Notes: generated from the sequence alone by a model not told the origin. A stretch of 64,000 nt of DNA from Arthrobacter sp. EPSL27 (GCF_001512305.1 NZ_LNUT01000005.1:717774-781773); one strand, 5' to 3'; positions 43,832-52,344 are shown, numbered from the stretch's first letter. Numbers and translations are program-made.

Positions 43832-44465
43832 ACGCCCGCCCGCACACCACCGGACGGCAGGGCTGATCCTGGCGGCCGGGGCCTCGTGGCGCCTGGGCCG
43901 GCCCAAGCAGCTCCTCCCCTACGGGCGGGGCGTGCTCCTCGACGCCGTGCTGGCGACCGCCCGGGACTGCGGCTTCGACCAGACGGTGCTGGCCCTCGGC
44001 GGCTCGGCCGCGGAGGTGCAGCGCACGGTCGACACCACCGGCTGCGACATCGTGCTCAATCCGGACTTCGGCGAGGGGTGTTCCTCCTCTATCTCCGCCG
44101 GCATCGCCGCGCTCCGCCCGGACACGGACGCTGTCGTCCTTCTCCTTGGTGACCAGCCGGAAGTCCGGGCGTCCACCGCACGGGCGCTGGCGGAGCTCCT
44201 GTTCGCGGCAGGAACGGACGCAGGCCGCAGCGCCCCGGGGATCGCCGTCTGCCGGTACGACGACGGCGTCGGGCACCCGCTCGCATTCACCCGGCGGATG
44301 TTCCCGGAGCTGGCCGCCCTGCACGGCGACAAGGCGGTCTGGCGGATGCTGGCAGAGCGGGCGGCCGACGTCGTCGAACTCCCCGTGCCGGGCACCGTAC
44401 CCCTGGACGTGGACACGGACGAGGACTACCGCCGGGTCCTGGCCGCATTGGAGGGGGCCCAGTGA
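43815..44465 (+). CDS. MocA-type molybdenum cofactor cytidylyltransferase
   Basis: This 216-residue protein has the nucleotidyltransferase motif LILAAGASWRLGRPKQLLPY and LLLGDQPEV, as in MocA, which adds CMP to molybdopterin to form the MCD cofactor of CO dehydrogenase. The usual LAAGxSxRMG reads LAAGASWRLG. The gene begins within the end of the XdhC-YHS gene and ends with a four-base overlap of coxD, so it is firmly part of the operon. Guanylyltransferase (MobA) is the main alternative but fits the operon less well. Confidence 0.87.
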   Translation: MPSLPERPPAHHRTAGLILAAGASWRLGRPKQLLPYGRGVLLDAVLATARDCGFDQTVLALGGSAAEVQRTVDTTGCDIVLNPDFGEGCSSSISAGIAALRPDTDAVVLLLGDQPEVRASTARALAELLFAAGTDAGRSAPGIAVCRYDDGVGHPLAFTRRMFPELAALHGDKAVWRMLAERAADVVELPVPGTVPLDVDTDEDYRRVLAALEGAQ

Positions 44466-45385
44466 GCACAGCGGCGCGCACCGGCGCGGAGGAGGACGTC
44501 CAGCGGCGGATTCCCGACGTCGACACCCTGGTCTCAGCCCTGGACAGCAATGACTACCTGGCCGACGTCGGACTGGCCACAGCCCTGTTCCTGGCCGTCC
44601 GGCTGCCGCAGCCCATCCTGCTGGAAGGCGAGGCGGGCGTGGGCAAGACCGAGGCGGCGAAGGCCCTGGCCGAGCTGCTGGACACGCCCCTGTACCGGCT
44701 GCAGTGCTACGAGGGGATCGACGCCGGCGAGGCCCTCTATGAGTGGAACCACCAGCGGCAGCTGCTGGGGATCCGGCTGGCGGAAGTGCGTGACGCCGCG
44801 GTCACCGAAACGGACCTCTTCTCCCCCGAGTACCTGCTCCGCCGGCCGCTGCTGCAGGCCATCGAGCATCCCGGCCCGCGCCCGGCGGTCCTCCTGCTGG
44901 ATGAGATCGACCGCGCCGACGCCGAGTTCGAGGCGTTCACCTTCGAACTGCTGGCCGAATCCGCGGTGACCATTCCCGAACTGGGCACCATCCGCGCCAC
45001 CCACCCCCCAATCGTGATCCTGACGTCCAACCGCACCAGGGACCTGCACGACGCCCTGACCCGGCGGTGCCTTTACCACTGGATCGACTACCCCGGCCCG
45101 GAACGGATCGCCGAAATCGTCCGCCGCAAGGTGCCGGCCAGCAGCGGCCCGCTGGCGCTGCAGGCCGCCGCGGTGATCACCAGGCTGCGCACCCTGGACC
45201 TCGCCAAGCCGCCCGGGATCTCCGAGGCCATCGACTGGGTGTCGGCGCTCGCCGTGCTGGGCATCGGACACATCGACGCCGCGACGGCGGACCGGACCCT
45301 CGGCTCGATCGTCAAGAACCGAGACGACCTGGAACTGGTCGGCGCCCGCGGGGCCGGCTGGCTCGTGGCCGGCACGGACGGGTGA
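44462..45385 (+). CDS. coxD: MoxR-type AAA+ ATPase CoxD
   Basis: This 307-residue AAA+ ATPase has Walker A GEAGVGKT (56-63), Walker B VLLLDEIDRAD near 145 and sensor TSNRTRDL. CoxD is a MoxR-family chaperone that helps insert sulfur and copper into the CoxL active site, acting with the VWA protein CoxE encoded next. The start overlaps the MocA-type gene by four bases and coxE follows after seven. Confidence 0.9.
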   Translation: MSTAARTGAEEDVQRRIPDVDTLVSALDSNDYLADVGLATALFLAVRLPQPILLEGEAGVGKTEAAKALAELLDTPLYRLQCYEGIDAGEALYEWNHQRQLLGIRLAEVRDAAVTETDLFSPEYLLRRPLLQAIEHPGPRPAVLLLDEIDRADAEFEAFTFELLAESAVTIPELGTIRATHPPIVILTSNRTRDLHDALTRRCLYHWIDYPGPERIAEIVRRKVPASSGPLALQAAAVITRLRTLDLAKPPGISEAIDWVSALAVLGIGHIDAATADRTLGSIVKNRDDLELVGARGAGWLVAGTDG

Positions 45386-45392
45386 GCCGCTG

Positions 45393-46661
45393 ATGGCCGG
45401 GACCCAGCACACCGGGGCCGCTGCCGCCCCCGCAGTGGAGGCGGCCGCCCTGTCTGCGGCGTTCATCACCGCCCTCCGCCGGGCCGGGCTGTCCTGCTCG
45501 CCGGACCGGGCCGTCCGGCTGGCCGAGGCCCTCCGCCTGGTCCCGCCCGCCGACGTCGGGAAGCTCTACTGGGCGTCCCGCGTGGTGCTGGTGTCCGCGC
45601 GTGACCAGCTGCCGGTGTTCGACGCCGTCTTCGCCGCTGTGTTCCGCGGCGGCTTTGACCCCGCCGCACCACACCGGGCCGCCGCGGCCCCCGCGCCGGC
45701 GCCGTCCGTCCAGGCGGATGCCCGCACCCGCCCGTCCCCGGCCGAGGACCGCGCGCCCGGACGCGCGCCCGCGCACCCCCGGACGGTGCCGGCAGTCGCG
45801 TCCGCCGGGCCGGACAGCAGCGGGGACCAGGCCCCCGGGCGGGAAGCCGTGCTGGCCATGACCTCCCCCGAGGAGCGGCTGCACGCGACGTCGTTCGCCC
45901 AGCTCACGGACGATGAAGTCCTGGAAATCCGGCGGCTGGCGGCCCGGCTGCTGCTCGCCACCCCGACGCGCCGCAGCCGCCGGACCCGCAAATCCGCCCA
46001 CAGCAGCGCCCGGCTGGATGTCCGGGCCACGGTCCGCGCCGCCCGGCGTTCGGGCAGCGACACCACCCGGCTGCTGTATGCCCGGCGCCGCGAGCAGCGC
46101 CGCAAACTGGTGATGCTGTGCGATGTGTCCGGGTCGATGGAGCCGTACGCGCGGATCTTCGTCGCGCTGCTGCAGGGCGCCGTGGCCACGGCCGGCGCCG
46201 AGGCGTTTGTGTTCTCCACCCGGCTGACGCGCCTGACCCGGCAGCTGTCGCTGCGCGACCCGGACGACGCCCTGGCCCGGGCCGCCGACTCCGCGCCGGA
46301 CTGGTCCGGCGGGACCCGGATCGCGGACAGCATCCGGCGCTTCGTGGACGAGCATGGCCGCCGCGGCCTGGCCCGCGGAGCGGTGGTGGTGATCTTCTCG
46401 GACGGCTGGGCCCAGGAGGACCCCGGATCCGTCGCGGCACAGATGGCCCGGCTGCGGCGCCTGGCGCACACCATCATCTGGGTCAACCCGCGCAAGGCCG
46501 CCCCCGGGTACCAGCCGCTGGCCGGAGGCATGGCGGCGGCCCTGCCGTTCTGCGACACGTTCGTGAGCGGGCACAGCTACACGGCACTGGCTGCAGTGGC
46601 GGCCGCAATCCGCGGCGGCGGCCGGACATCACTGAAGGAAAGAGGAAACTCATGCAGATAG
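45393..46661 (+). CDS. coxE: VWA-domain protein CoxE
   Basis: This 422-residue protein has an N-terminal helical part, a Pro/Ala-rich linker (about 95-155) and a C-terminal von Willebrand A domain with the MIDAS motif DVSGSM near residue 247 and FSDGW further on. CoxE pairs with the MoxR ATPase CoxD in maturation of the Mo-Cu centre. Its end overlaps the start of coxG by ten bases. Confidence 0.9.
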   Translation: MAGTQHTGAAAAPAVEAAALSAAFITALRRAGLSCSPDRAVRLAEALRLVPPADVGKLYWASRVVLVSARDQLPVFDAVFAAVFRGGFDPAAPHRAAAAPAPAPSVQADARTRPSPAEDRAPGRAPAHPRTVPAVASAGPDSSGDQAPGREAVLAMTSPEERLHATSFAQLTDDEVLEIRRLAARLLLATPTRRSRRTRKSAHSSARLDVRATVRAARRSGSDTTRLLYARRREQRRKLVMLCDVSGSMEPYARIFVALLQGAVATAGAEAFVFSTRLTRLTRQLSLRDPDDALARAADSAPDWSGGTRIADSIRRFVDEHGRRGLARGAVVVIFSDGWAQEDPGSVAAQMARLRRLAHTIIWVNPRKAAPGYQPLAGGMAAALPFCDTFVSGHSYTALAAVAAAIRGGGRTSLKERGNSCR

Positions 46662-47503
46662 ACAGCGCTTTTTCGGTCGTCGCACCGATCGACACCGTCT
46701 GGGACACCATCATGGACTTCGAACGCGTGGCCGGCTGCGTCCCGGGCGCCAAGATCCTGAACAAGCTCTCCGACGACGCCTACCAGGTGGGGATGACGGT
46801 CAAGCTGGGCCCGGTGAACATGCAGTACAAGGGGCTGCTCAACGTCATCGAGCGCAACGCCGCCGAACACCGCGCCGTCCTCGGCGGTAAGGCCCAGGAA
46901 ACCCGCGGGCAGGGCACGGCGGAAGCCACAGTGACGCTGCAGCTGGCGGAAGAGGCCGGCGGCACCACTCGCGGCACCGTCAGCGCCGACCTCTCCCTCT
47001 CCGGCAAGGCCGCCGCCATGGGCAAGGGCGTGATCGGCAGCGTGACCGAGCAGATGATGGCCCTGTTCGCGCAGAACCTGCAGGCCATGATCGCTTCCCC
47101 GTCCGCGGGAGGAGAAGCAGGCGCGGGAGGAGAAGCAGGCGCGGGAGGAGGACCGGAAGCAGCCGTGCCGGAGCCTGTGCCGGCGTCGGAGGCTGCCGCA
47201 GCGCAGGCCGCGTCGGCCAAGGTAGCCGCACCGACTCCCCCGGCGCCGGCCGCCGAACTCCCGGGCGTGCCGCCGGCGGCTGTGCCCGCAGCCGCTCCCG
47301 CACCGGCCCGTACGGCTGCCCCGGCCGCCTCCAGCCTGGATGCCCTCAGCCTCGCGAAATCGATGGCGGCGGATCAGTTGTCCAGCCCCGGGAAAGTCCT
47401 GGCGCTCGTGGCCGTGGTGGCCTGCGTATCCTACTGGGCGGGCCGGTGCTCCGCGTTCCGGCTGGTGCGGGCTGTCGGGAGGCTGAAGACCGGCCGTGCG
47501 TGA
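46652..47503 (+). CDS. coxG: CoxG, SRPBCC protein with C-terminal membrane anchor
   Basis: Residues 1-150 form the CoxG (SRPBCC, START-like) domain, beginning MQIDSAFSVVAPIDTVWDTIMD. A low-complexity Gly/Glu/Ala/Pro linker (about 152-230) is followed by a hydrophobic segment (VLALVAVVACVSYWAG) near the end. CoxG is known to anchor CO dehydrogenase to the membrane, and recent work proposes menaquinone delivery. GAAAGAGG precedes the ATG. Part of the linker is encoded by an 18-base tandem repeat. Confidence 0.9.
   Translation: MQIDSAFSVVAPIDTVWDTIMDFERVAGCVPGAKILNKLSDDAYQVGMTVKLGPVNMQYKGLLNVIERNAAEHRAVLGGKAQETRGQGTAEATVTLQLAEEAGGTTRGTVSADLSLSGKAAAMGKGVIGSVTEQMMALFAQNLQAMIASPSAGGEAGAGGEAGAGGGPEAAVPEPVPASEAAAAQAASAKVAAPTPPAPAAELPGVPPAAVPAAAPAPARTAAPAASSLDALSLAKSMAADQLSSPGKVLALVAVVACVSYWAGRCSAFRLVRAVGRLKTGRA
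47105..47150 (+). repeat. 18-base in-frame tandem repeat in coxG
   Basis: GCGGGAGGAGAAGCAGGC occurs at 47105-47122 and 47123-47140, and its first ten bases again at 47141-47150. It encodes AGGEAG repeats in the flexible linker, so copy-number change would alter linker length without a frameshift. Confidence 0.85.
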
Positions 47504-48623
47504 CGTCCTGGCAGCCCTGATGCCGGGCTGGCGGAAGGGTGAGACCGCCGGCCTGGCCACCGTGGTGAGCACCTTTAAGTCAGCCCCGCGGCTGCCCGGC
47601 GCGGCCATGCTGGTCACGGCCGGCGGGGAAGCGGTGGGCTCGGTCTCCGGCGGCTGCGTCGAGGGTGCCGTGTTTGAGCTGGCCACCCAGGTCAAGGCGG
47701 ACGGCACGCCCGTCCTGGTGCGCTACGGCATCAGCGACGACGACGCGTTCGCCGTCGGGCTGACCTGCGGCGGGATCATCGACATCTTCGTGGAACCTGT
47801 GTCGCAGCAGAGCTTCGCCGAGCTCGACGCCGTCCGTGCGGACATCGACGGCGGGCGCCGCGTGGGGGTGGCCACGGTCATCGAGCACCCGGACAGCAGC
47901 TGGCTCGGCAGGCATCTGGTGGTGCGGCCGGACGGCTTCGAGGGGAACCTCGGTTCGGAACGGGCCAACCACGCCGTGGGCGATGACACCCAGGGCCTGC
48001 TGGCCGCCGGGCGCTCCGGCATCCTGAGCTACGGCCCCGACGGGGAGCGGCTGGACGAGGGCATGCGGGTGTTCTTCGCCAGCTACGCCCCGCCGCCGCG
48101 GATGCTGGTCTTCGGCGCCATCGACTTCGCTTCCGCGCTTGCCCGGCTCGGCACCTTCCTGGGGTACCGGGTCACGGTGTGCGACGCGCGGGCCGTTTTC
48201 GCCACGCCCGCCCGTTTTCCCGACGCCGCCGAAGTGGTCAACGCCTGGCCGCACCGCTACCTGGCCGAGCAGGAGGAACAGGGCCTGGTGGATGAGCGGA
48301 CCGTGATGTGCGTCCTCACCCACGATCCGAAATTCGACATCCCGCTGCTGGAGGTGGCCCTGCGGGGCCGGCCGGTCGCCTTCATCGGTGCCATGGGATC
48401 GCGCCGGACGCACACAGACCGTATCTCCAGGCTGCGCTCGGCCGGCCTGGGCGACGAGGAGCTGGCGCGGCTGCACAGCCCTGTGGGACTCGACCTGGGG
48501 GCCCGCACCCCCGAGGAGACGGCGGTGTCCATCGCCGCGGAATTCATCGCCAAGCAGTGGAGCGGAAGCGGGGAACCGTTGCGGCACCTCGACGAGCGCA
48601 TCCACCACGACGACCTGCACTGA
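47496..48623 (+). CDS. coxF: XdhC/CoxF-family maturation factor
   Basis: This 375-residue protein has the full XdhC layout: an N-terminal domain with GSVSGGCVEGAVFE and GLTCGGIIDIFVEP, and a C-terminal Rossmann domain ending in GAMGSRRTHTDRISRL and GLDLGARTPEETAVSI. XdhC-type proteins bind the molybdenum cofactor, protect it and pass it to the enzyme. This is the second such protein of the operon and its last gene. The GTG start overlaps coxG by eight bases. Confidence 0.87.
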   Translation: MRDVLAALMPGWRKGETAGLATVVSTFKSAPRLPGAAMLVTAGGEAVGSVSGGCVEGAVFELATQVKADGTPVLVRYGISDDDAFAVGLTCGGIIDIFVEPVSQQSFAELDAVRADIDGGRRVGVATVIEHPDSSWLGRHLVVRPDGFEGNLGSERANHAVGDDTQGLLAAGRSGILSYGPDGERLDEGMRVFFASYAPPPRMLVFGAIDFASALARLGTFLGYRVTVCDARAVFATPARFPDAAEVVNAWPHRYLAEQEEQGLVDERTVMCVLTHDPKFDIPLLEVALRGRPVAFIGAMGSRRTHTDRISRLRSAGLGDEELARLHSPVGLDLGARTPEETAVSIAAEFIAKQWSGSGEPLRHLDERIHHDDLH

Positions 48624-48662
48624 CCGGGAGCACAGATCAGGAGCACTGACCGGGAGCACAGA
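48617..48662 (+). repeat. Direct duplication of the coxF gene end
   Basis: GCACTGACCGGGAGCACAGA at 48617-48636, which contains the coxF TGA (48621-48623), is repeated exactly at 48643-48662. The period is 26 bases. Confidence 0.85.
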
Positions 48663-48689
48663 CTGGGGCGCCGGTCCCGCCGTCGGGCG

Positions 48690-48695
48690 TAAGCT
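48690..48695 (+). promoter_or_regulatory. -10 element TAAGCT of the YciO-type gene
   Basis: TAAGCT is followed by seven bases and the ATG at 48703; no ribosome binding site is present, as in other leaderless genes here. Confidence 0.5.
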
Positions 48696-48702
48696 CGTTC
48701 CC

Positions 48703-49323
48703 ATGGCGAGATATTTCGATGTGCACCCTGACAACCCCCAGCCGCGCTCCATCAGCCAGGCGGTGGAAATCCTCCGTTCCGGCGGGCTGATCGCCTATCC
48801 CACCGACTCCTGCTACGCGCTGGGGGCGCAGCTGGGGAACAAGGAGGCCCTGGACCGGATCCGGGCCATCCGCCACCTCGACAGCAAGCACCACTTCACC
48901 CTGGTCTGCAAAGACTTCGCGCAGCTGGGCCAGTTCGTGCAGATCGACAACGACGTGTTCCGCAGCATCAAGGCCGTGACCCCGGGAAGCTACACGTTTA
49001 TCCTCCCGGCGACGCGGGAGGTTCCCAAGCGGCTCCTGCACCCCAAGAAGAAAACGGTGGGCGTGCGGATCCCGGACAATAAGGTGGTCCAGGCCCTGCT
49101 GGCCGAACTCGGCGAGCCGCTGCTCTCCAGCACGCTGCTGCTGCCGGATGAGGAGGAGCCGCTGACGCAGGGCTGGGAGATCAAGGAACGGCTTGAGCAC
49201 GTGGTGGACGCCGTGATCGACTCCGGTGACTGCGGCGCGGAGCCCACCACCGTGGTGGACTATTCCAGCGGAACCGCGGAGGTTGTCCGGCACGGCATGG
49301 GAGACCCCGCGCGGTTCGAATAG
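48703..49323 (+). CDS. YciO/Sua5/YrdC-family L-threonylcarbamoyladenylate synthase-like protein
   Basis: This 206-residue protein has the YrdC fold: GGLIAYPTDSCYALGAQLGN, then KHHFTLVCKDF and GSYTFILPATREVPK. The length and the K-x-HHFTLVCKD variant match E. coli YciO rather than the essential TsaC, so tRNA t6A synthesis may be weak or not its main role. YciO binds RNA. The start follows TAAGCT by seven bases. The last codons and stop are triplicated. Confidence 0.85.
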   Translation: MARYFDVHPDNPQPRSISQAVEILRSGGLIAYPTDSCYALGAQLGNKEALDRIRAIRHLDSKHHFTLVCKDFAQLGQFVQIDNDVFRSIKAVTPGSYTFILPATREVPKRLLHPKKKTVGVRIPDNKVVQALLAELGEPLLSSTLLLPDEEEPLTQGWEIKERLEHVVDAVIDSGDCGAEPTTVVDYSSGTAEVVRHGMGDPARFE

Positions 49324-49363
49324 CCCAGAGCGCTTCGAATAGCCCGCAAGCTTCGAATAGCCC
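49315..49363 (+). repeat. Triplicated gene end of the YciO-type gene
   Basis: TTCGAATAGCCC occurs at 49315-49326, 49334-49345 and 49352-49363. The first copy holds the final codons and TAG stop (49321-49323). Periods are 19 and 18 bases. Confidence 0.85.
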
Positions 49364-49375
49364 TGCCCGGTTCCG

Positions 49376-49672
49376 CTACGCCGACGCCGTCCCTGCCTCG
49401 GCGGCGCGGGACGCCCGGTTCCGCAGCCACCGCCGGGTCAGGTCCACCACGGCAAGAAGCCCTGCCAAGGGCGTGAGCACGGCTGCGGCGTAGACGAAGA
49501 GCAGCCAGCTGAGCGTGGTCAGCAGCGTCTGGTGGTCGCTCAGGAGGTACAGCCCGCCGAAGAACCCGAGACCCCAGAACAGCACGACGCCGGCCAGCAC
49601 GGCCGCGGCGGGAAAGTACTCGTTCGTGACGGTACGCTTCACGGCGCTCTGCAGAATCATCAAGGTTTCCAT
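49376..49672 (-). CDS. Small membrane protein, unknown function
   Basis: This 98-residue protein has two hydrophobic segments (about 22-43 and 50-77) and a basic C-terminus (RRWLRNRASRAAEAG). I recognise no family. GAGGAGGGG lies just before the ATG, which supports real expression. It is convergent with the YciO-type gene, whose triplicated end lies only about 12 bases from its stop. Confidence 0.65.
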   Translation of the reverse strand: METLMILQSAVKRTVTNEYFPAAAVLAGVVLFWGLGFFGGLYLLSDHQTLLTTLSWLLFVYAAAVLTPLAGLLAVVDLTRRWLRNRASRAAEAGTASA

Positions 49673-49810
49673 GGCCCCTCCTCATGCCTGGCGGTGGGAA
49701 GAATCCGCCGGGGTCATTCCAAGTATGGGGTCCGCGGCGCGATCATTTTGCCCGAAAACCCGGCACGTGACCAAGCTAACACTGCGGCCTCTAAGGGCCA
49801 CCGTCGTGGA

Positions 49811-49857
49811 CGCACCAGGTGCGCTTGATCCGGGAAGGATCAAGCGCACCTGGTGCG
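49811..49857. terminator. Perfect 21-bp hairpin, probable terminator
   Basis: Positions 49811-49831 and 49837-49857 are exact reverse complements around a 5-base loop (gggaa). It lies 32 bases downstream of the small Arg/Asp-repeat protein gene (minus strand). There is no T-run, so termination might need another factor. The rest of the gap 49673-49888 shows nothing else. Confidence 0.65.
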
Positions 49858-49888
49858 AACCGGGAGCCGGCCCGCTCGTCAAACGGGG

Positions 49889-50059
49889 TCAATCGCGGCG
49901 GTCGTCGCGGCGGTCACCGCGGTCATCCCTCCGGTCGTCACGGCGGTCTTCACGGCGGTCTTCACGGCGGTCTCCGCGGCGATTGATCCCGTGGGCGACC
50001 ACGATGGCCCCGCCGACGGCGGCGGCGGTCCTGCGCCTGCGTCGTGCTGCCAGTGGCAT
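49889..50059 (-). CDS. 56-residue protein with an Arg/Asp-repeat tail
   Basis: This small gene is below the usual size limits but has an excellent ribosome binding site (AAGGAG six bases before the ATG at 50059). Residues 1-28 contain a basic start (AARRRRT) and a short hydrophobic stretch (AAAVGGAIVVAHGI). The remainder consists of RRGD/RRED/RRDD repeats to the stop. It lies 16 bases downstream of the DUF6325 gene, with a hairpin following. A single-pass or membrane-associated, nucleic-acid- or acidic-lipid-binding protein is conceivable; no function is known. Confidence 0.7.
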   Translation of the reverse strand: MPLAARRRRRTAAAVGGAIVVAHGINRRGDRREDRREDRRDDRRDDRGDRRDDRRD

Positions 50060-50074
50060 GTCAGGCTCCTTCCT

Positions 50075-50533
50075 TCATTCTTCGGTCGATGGGGCTTCGG
50101 CGTCCGCCTGGAATGCGGCGAGGACGGCCTGGGTCGGAATCCGGCCGCTGGCCACGAGCTGCCCGCCGGCCTTGCGGACTGCCGCGCCGAACGGGGCGGC
50201 CCACTGGTTCTCCCATACGAGCACCGCGGCGGAGTGGCCGGGCTCGATCGTCTCCGCCAGGTCAAGGACGTCCTGCTCCGAGAGCACCATGGCCAGTTCC
50301 GCCTCGGCCATGCGCACTTCACCGAGTTGGCTCACGTCGAGGTCGGAGATTTCCGCGGTTTCAAGCGTGCCGTCCTCGGTCTTCCGCAGGAACACCATGT
50401 CGAGCACCCTGATGAGGTCACGCTGGACCAGGTCCTCCAGGAACGGGGCGATCTGGCCGTTGCCGAAGTTGGGTCCCGGGAACTCCACAACGAGCCAGTC
50501 CACCGGCCCTAGTTCGTCCACTGTCTCAGCCAT
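50075..50533 (-). CDS. DUF6325 family protein
   Basis: This 152-residue acidic soluble protein begins MAETVDELGPVDWLVVEFPG and contains GHSAAVLVWENQWAAPFGAAV, the pattern of DUF6325 (related to DUF1269). The function is unknown; family members often accompany small membrane proteins. GGAGG lies eight bases before the ATG at 50533. The Arg/Asp-repeat gene follows in what looks like a two-gene operon. Confidence 0.8.
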   Translation of the reverse strand: MAETVDELGPVDWLVVEFPGPNFGNGQIAPFLEDLVQRDLIRVLDMVFLRKTEDGTLETAEISDLDVSQLGEVRMAEAELAMVLSEQDVLDLAETIEPGHSAAVLVWENQWAAPFGAAVRKAGGQLVASGRIPTQAVLAAFQADAEAPSTEE

Positions 50534-50620
50534 GCTGGTGGCCTCCGTTCTGGTTGGGATTGGGGCGGTCGGACGGACCGCCGCAGTCCCATCTTGTGTC
50601 CGCGAGGCGGCGCGGCGCCT

Positions 50621-50652
50621 CACCCGCTCCGGGTGACCTCAGGCAGCGGGTG
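50621..50652 (-). terminator. Hairpin downstream of dinB
   Basis: CACCCGCT (50621-50628) pairs with AGCGGGTG (50645-50652) around a 16-base loop, six bases after the dinB stop on the minus strand. No T-run follows. Confidence 0.5.
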
Positions 50653-50658
50653 ACGCCG

Positions 50659-51732
50659 TCACCACCCTCCGCGCGTCGGTGTGTGTCCCTTGCGGGCATC
50701 GTCGGGCATTGCCATTTCGGCCCTCAGGCCCAGGAGCCGGACGGGACGGCCCGCTTCGATCCCGGCTGCGAGGTCCACGGCTCGTGCGAGGACCTCATTC
50801 CGGTCGGAGGTCGCGGGAATCTTCCGTGCATGGGTTTTGGTGATGAACGGCGCATACCGGACCTTCAGCGTCAGCCCGATGACGGGCCGCCCTTCGGCCA
50901 CAACATCGTCAAGGACACGGGCTGCCAGTTCCCGCACGGCCTCGTCCACCTGGCCGGGTTCGGTGAGGTCCTGCTGAAAAGTGGTCTCGCGGCTGTGTCC
51001 GCGGGCAACCCACGGGGTGTCGTCCACCGCGCTGGCGCCGTCCCCGCGTCCCAGCTCCGCGTACCAGGGACCCATCTTGGGGCCGAACTCCGGAACCAGG
51101 CGCTGGGGGTCGGCCGCGGCGAGCTCGGCGACGCTGTTGATGCCGAGCTTGGCCAGCCGGCCCGATACCCGGGGTCCGACACCCCACAGCTCCTTGGTGG
51201 GCCGCCCGCCCATGACCTCAAGCCAGTTCGCGGCCGTGAGGCGGAAGACGCCGGCCGGTTTGCCGAAACCCGTGGCCACCTTGGCCCGGACCAAAGTATC
51301 GCCGATGCCCACGCTGCAGTGCAGCTGCGTCCGCTCCAGGACGGCGGCCTGCACCTGCCGGGCGTAGGCTTCCGGGTCCTCTGCCTCAATGCCGACGAAG
51401 GCCTCATCCCAGCCCAGCACCTGCACGGTGGCGCCCGGCTGCGAGCGCAGGACATCCATGACCGTTTCAGACGCCGCCAGGTAGGCCTCCTGGTCGACGG
51501 GCAGGATCACGGCGTCGGGCACTTTCCGGGCCGCGATGCGCAGGGGCATGCCGGAACCTACGCCGAATGCCCTCGCCTCGTACGATGCGGTGGAGACCAC
51601 CGCGCGTTCAGCGGGGTCGCCCCGGCCGCCGACAATGACCGGCTTGCCCGCCAGTTCCGGCCGCCGCAGCACCTCGACCGCCGCGATGAACTGGTCGAGG
51701 TCCACGTGCAGCACCCACCGCATTCCGCTCAC
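50659..51732 (-). CDS. dinB: DNA polymerase IV, Y family
   Basis: This 357-residue protein is a Y-family translesion polymerase. The catalytic Asp lies in LHVDLDQFIAAVE (residues 8-20), and the second acidic pair in GWDEAF (SIDEAF in most homologues). VGGRGDPAERAVVSTASYEARAFGVGSGM is the incoming-nucleotide segment. The C-terminus lacks an obvious beta-clamp motif beyond residue 340. I chose the GTG at 51732; an ATG three codons in is equally possible. It is divergent from umuDC with an SOS box between. Confidence 0.92.
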   Translation of the reverse strand: MSGMRWVLHVDLDQFIAAVEVLRRPELAGKPVIVGGRGDPAERAVVSTASYEARAFGVGSGMPLRIAARKVPDAVILPVDQEAYLAASETVMDVLRSQPGATVQVLGWDEAFVGIEAEDPEAYARQVQAAVLERTQLHCSVGIGDTLVRAKVATGFGKPAGVFRLTAANWLEVMGGRPTKELWGVGPRVSGRLAKLGINSVAELAAADPQRLVPEFGPKMGPWYAELGRGDGASAVDDTPWVARGHSRETTFQQDLTEPGQVDEAVRELAARVLDDVVAEGRPVIGLTLKVRYAPFITKTHARKIPATSDRNEVLARAVDLAAGIEAGRPVRLLGLRAEMAMPDDARKGHTPTRGGW

Positions 51733-51808
51733 GCCACCAGTCTGCCCCAAACGCCCCCGGCAGGCATCAGCATGTGCAATGTCCGCGGTCGGGACTACAC
51801 TGGAGGTA

Positions 51809-51824
51809 TCGAATATATGTTCGA
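51809..51824. promoter_or_regulatory. SOS (LexA) box between dinB and umuDC
   Basis: TCGAATATATGTTCGA fits the actinobacterial LexA consensus TCGAAC-N4-GTTCGA with one mismatch. It lies 88 bases upstream of umuD and 76 upstream of dinB. A possible -10, TACACT, lies at 51795-51800 on the plus strand, so LexA would cover the region around the start of umuDC transcription. Confidence 0.8.
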
Positions 51825-51912
51825 ATATCAGTGTTTGGGGTGACAGGGCTCTTTGGAGTGACTGGCCTGTTGGAGTGACAGGTCTGGCTGGGGCGTGCTG
51901 TGGAGGTGGGTT

Positions 51913-52344
51913 ATGGGCGTAATCATTGGGCCCCGCGTGATCGATGCGGGCACTTCCCTTCTGTCGGTCCTGATCTCTCCGGTGCCGGTTGCCGCCGGCT
52001 ACCCGTCCCCTGCGCAGGACTACTTCGACGGCCGCATTGACCTTAATGCGCACCTCATCAAGGACATCACCAGCACCTACGTCGTGCGGGTGTCCGGGGA
52101 CTCCATGGACGGTGCCGGGATCAGCGACGGCGACGAGCTGATCGTGAACCGGGCGCTTGAGCCACGCGACGGCTGCGTCGTCGTCGCGGTCCTGGACGGG
52201 GAGCTCACCGTCAAGCGGCTGAGCCTCACGGCGACGGGCGTGGTGCTGCGGGCGGAGAACCCGCGCTATCCGGACATCAGAGTGCCGGCCTTGTCGGACC
52301 TTGTCATCTGGGGCGTTGTGACCCGCTGCCTGCACCATGTCTAA
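51913..52344 (+). CDS. umuD: UmuD-like self-cleaving peptidase subunit of polymerase V
   Basis: This 143-residue S24 peptidase has the cleavage site Ala28-Gly29 (VAAGYPSP), catalytic Ser64 in GDSMDG and Lys101 in TVKRL. RecA filaments trigger self-cleavage, and UmuD' then joins UmuC. TGGAGGTGGG precedes the ATG at 51913. The end overlaps umuC by eight bases, giving one SOS-controlled operon. Confidence 0.93.
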   Translation: MGVIIGPRVIDAGTSLLSVLISPVPVAAGYPSPAQDYFDGRIDLNAHLIKDITSTYVVRVSGDSMDGAGISDGDELIVNRALEPRDGCVVVAVLDGELTVKRLSLTATGVVLRAENPRYPDIRVPALSDLVIWGVVTRCLHHV

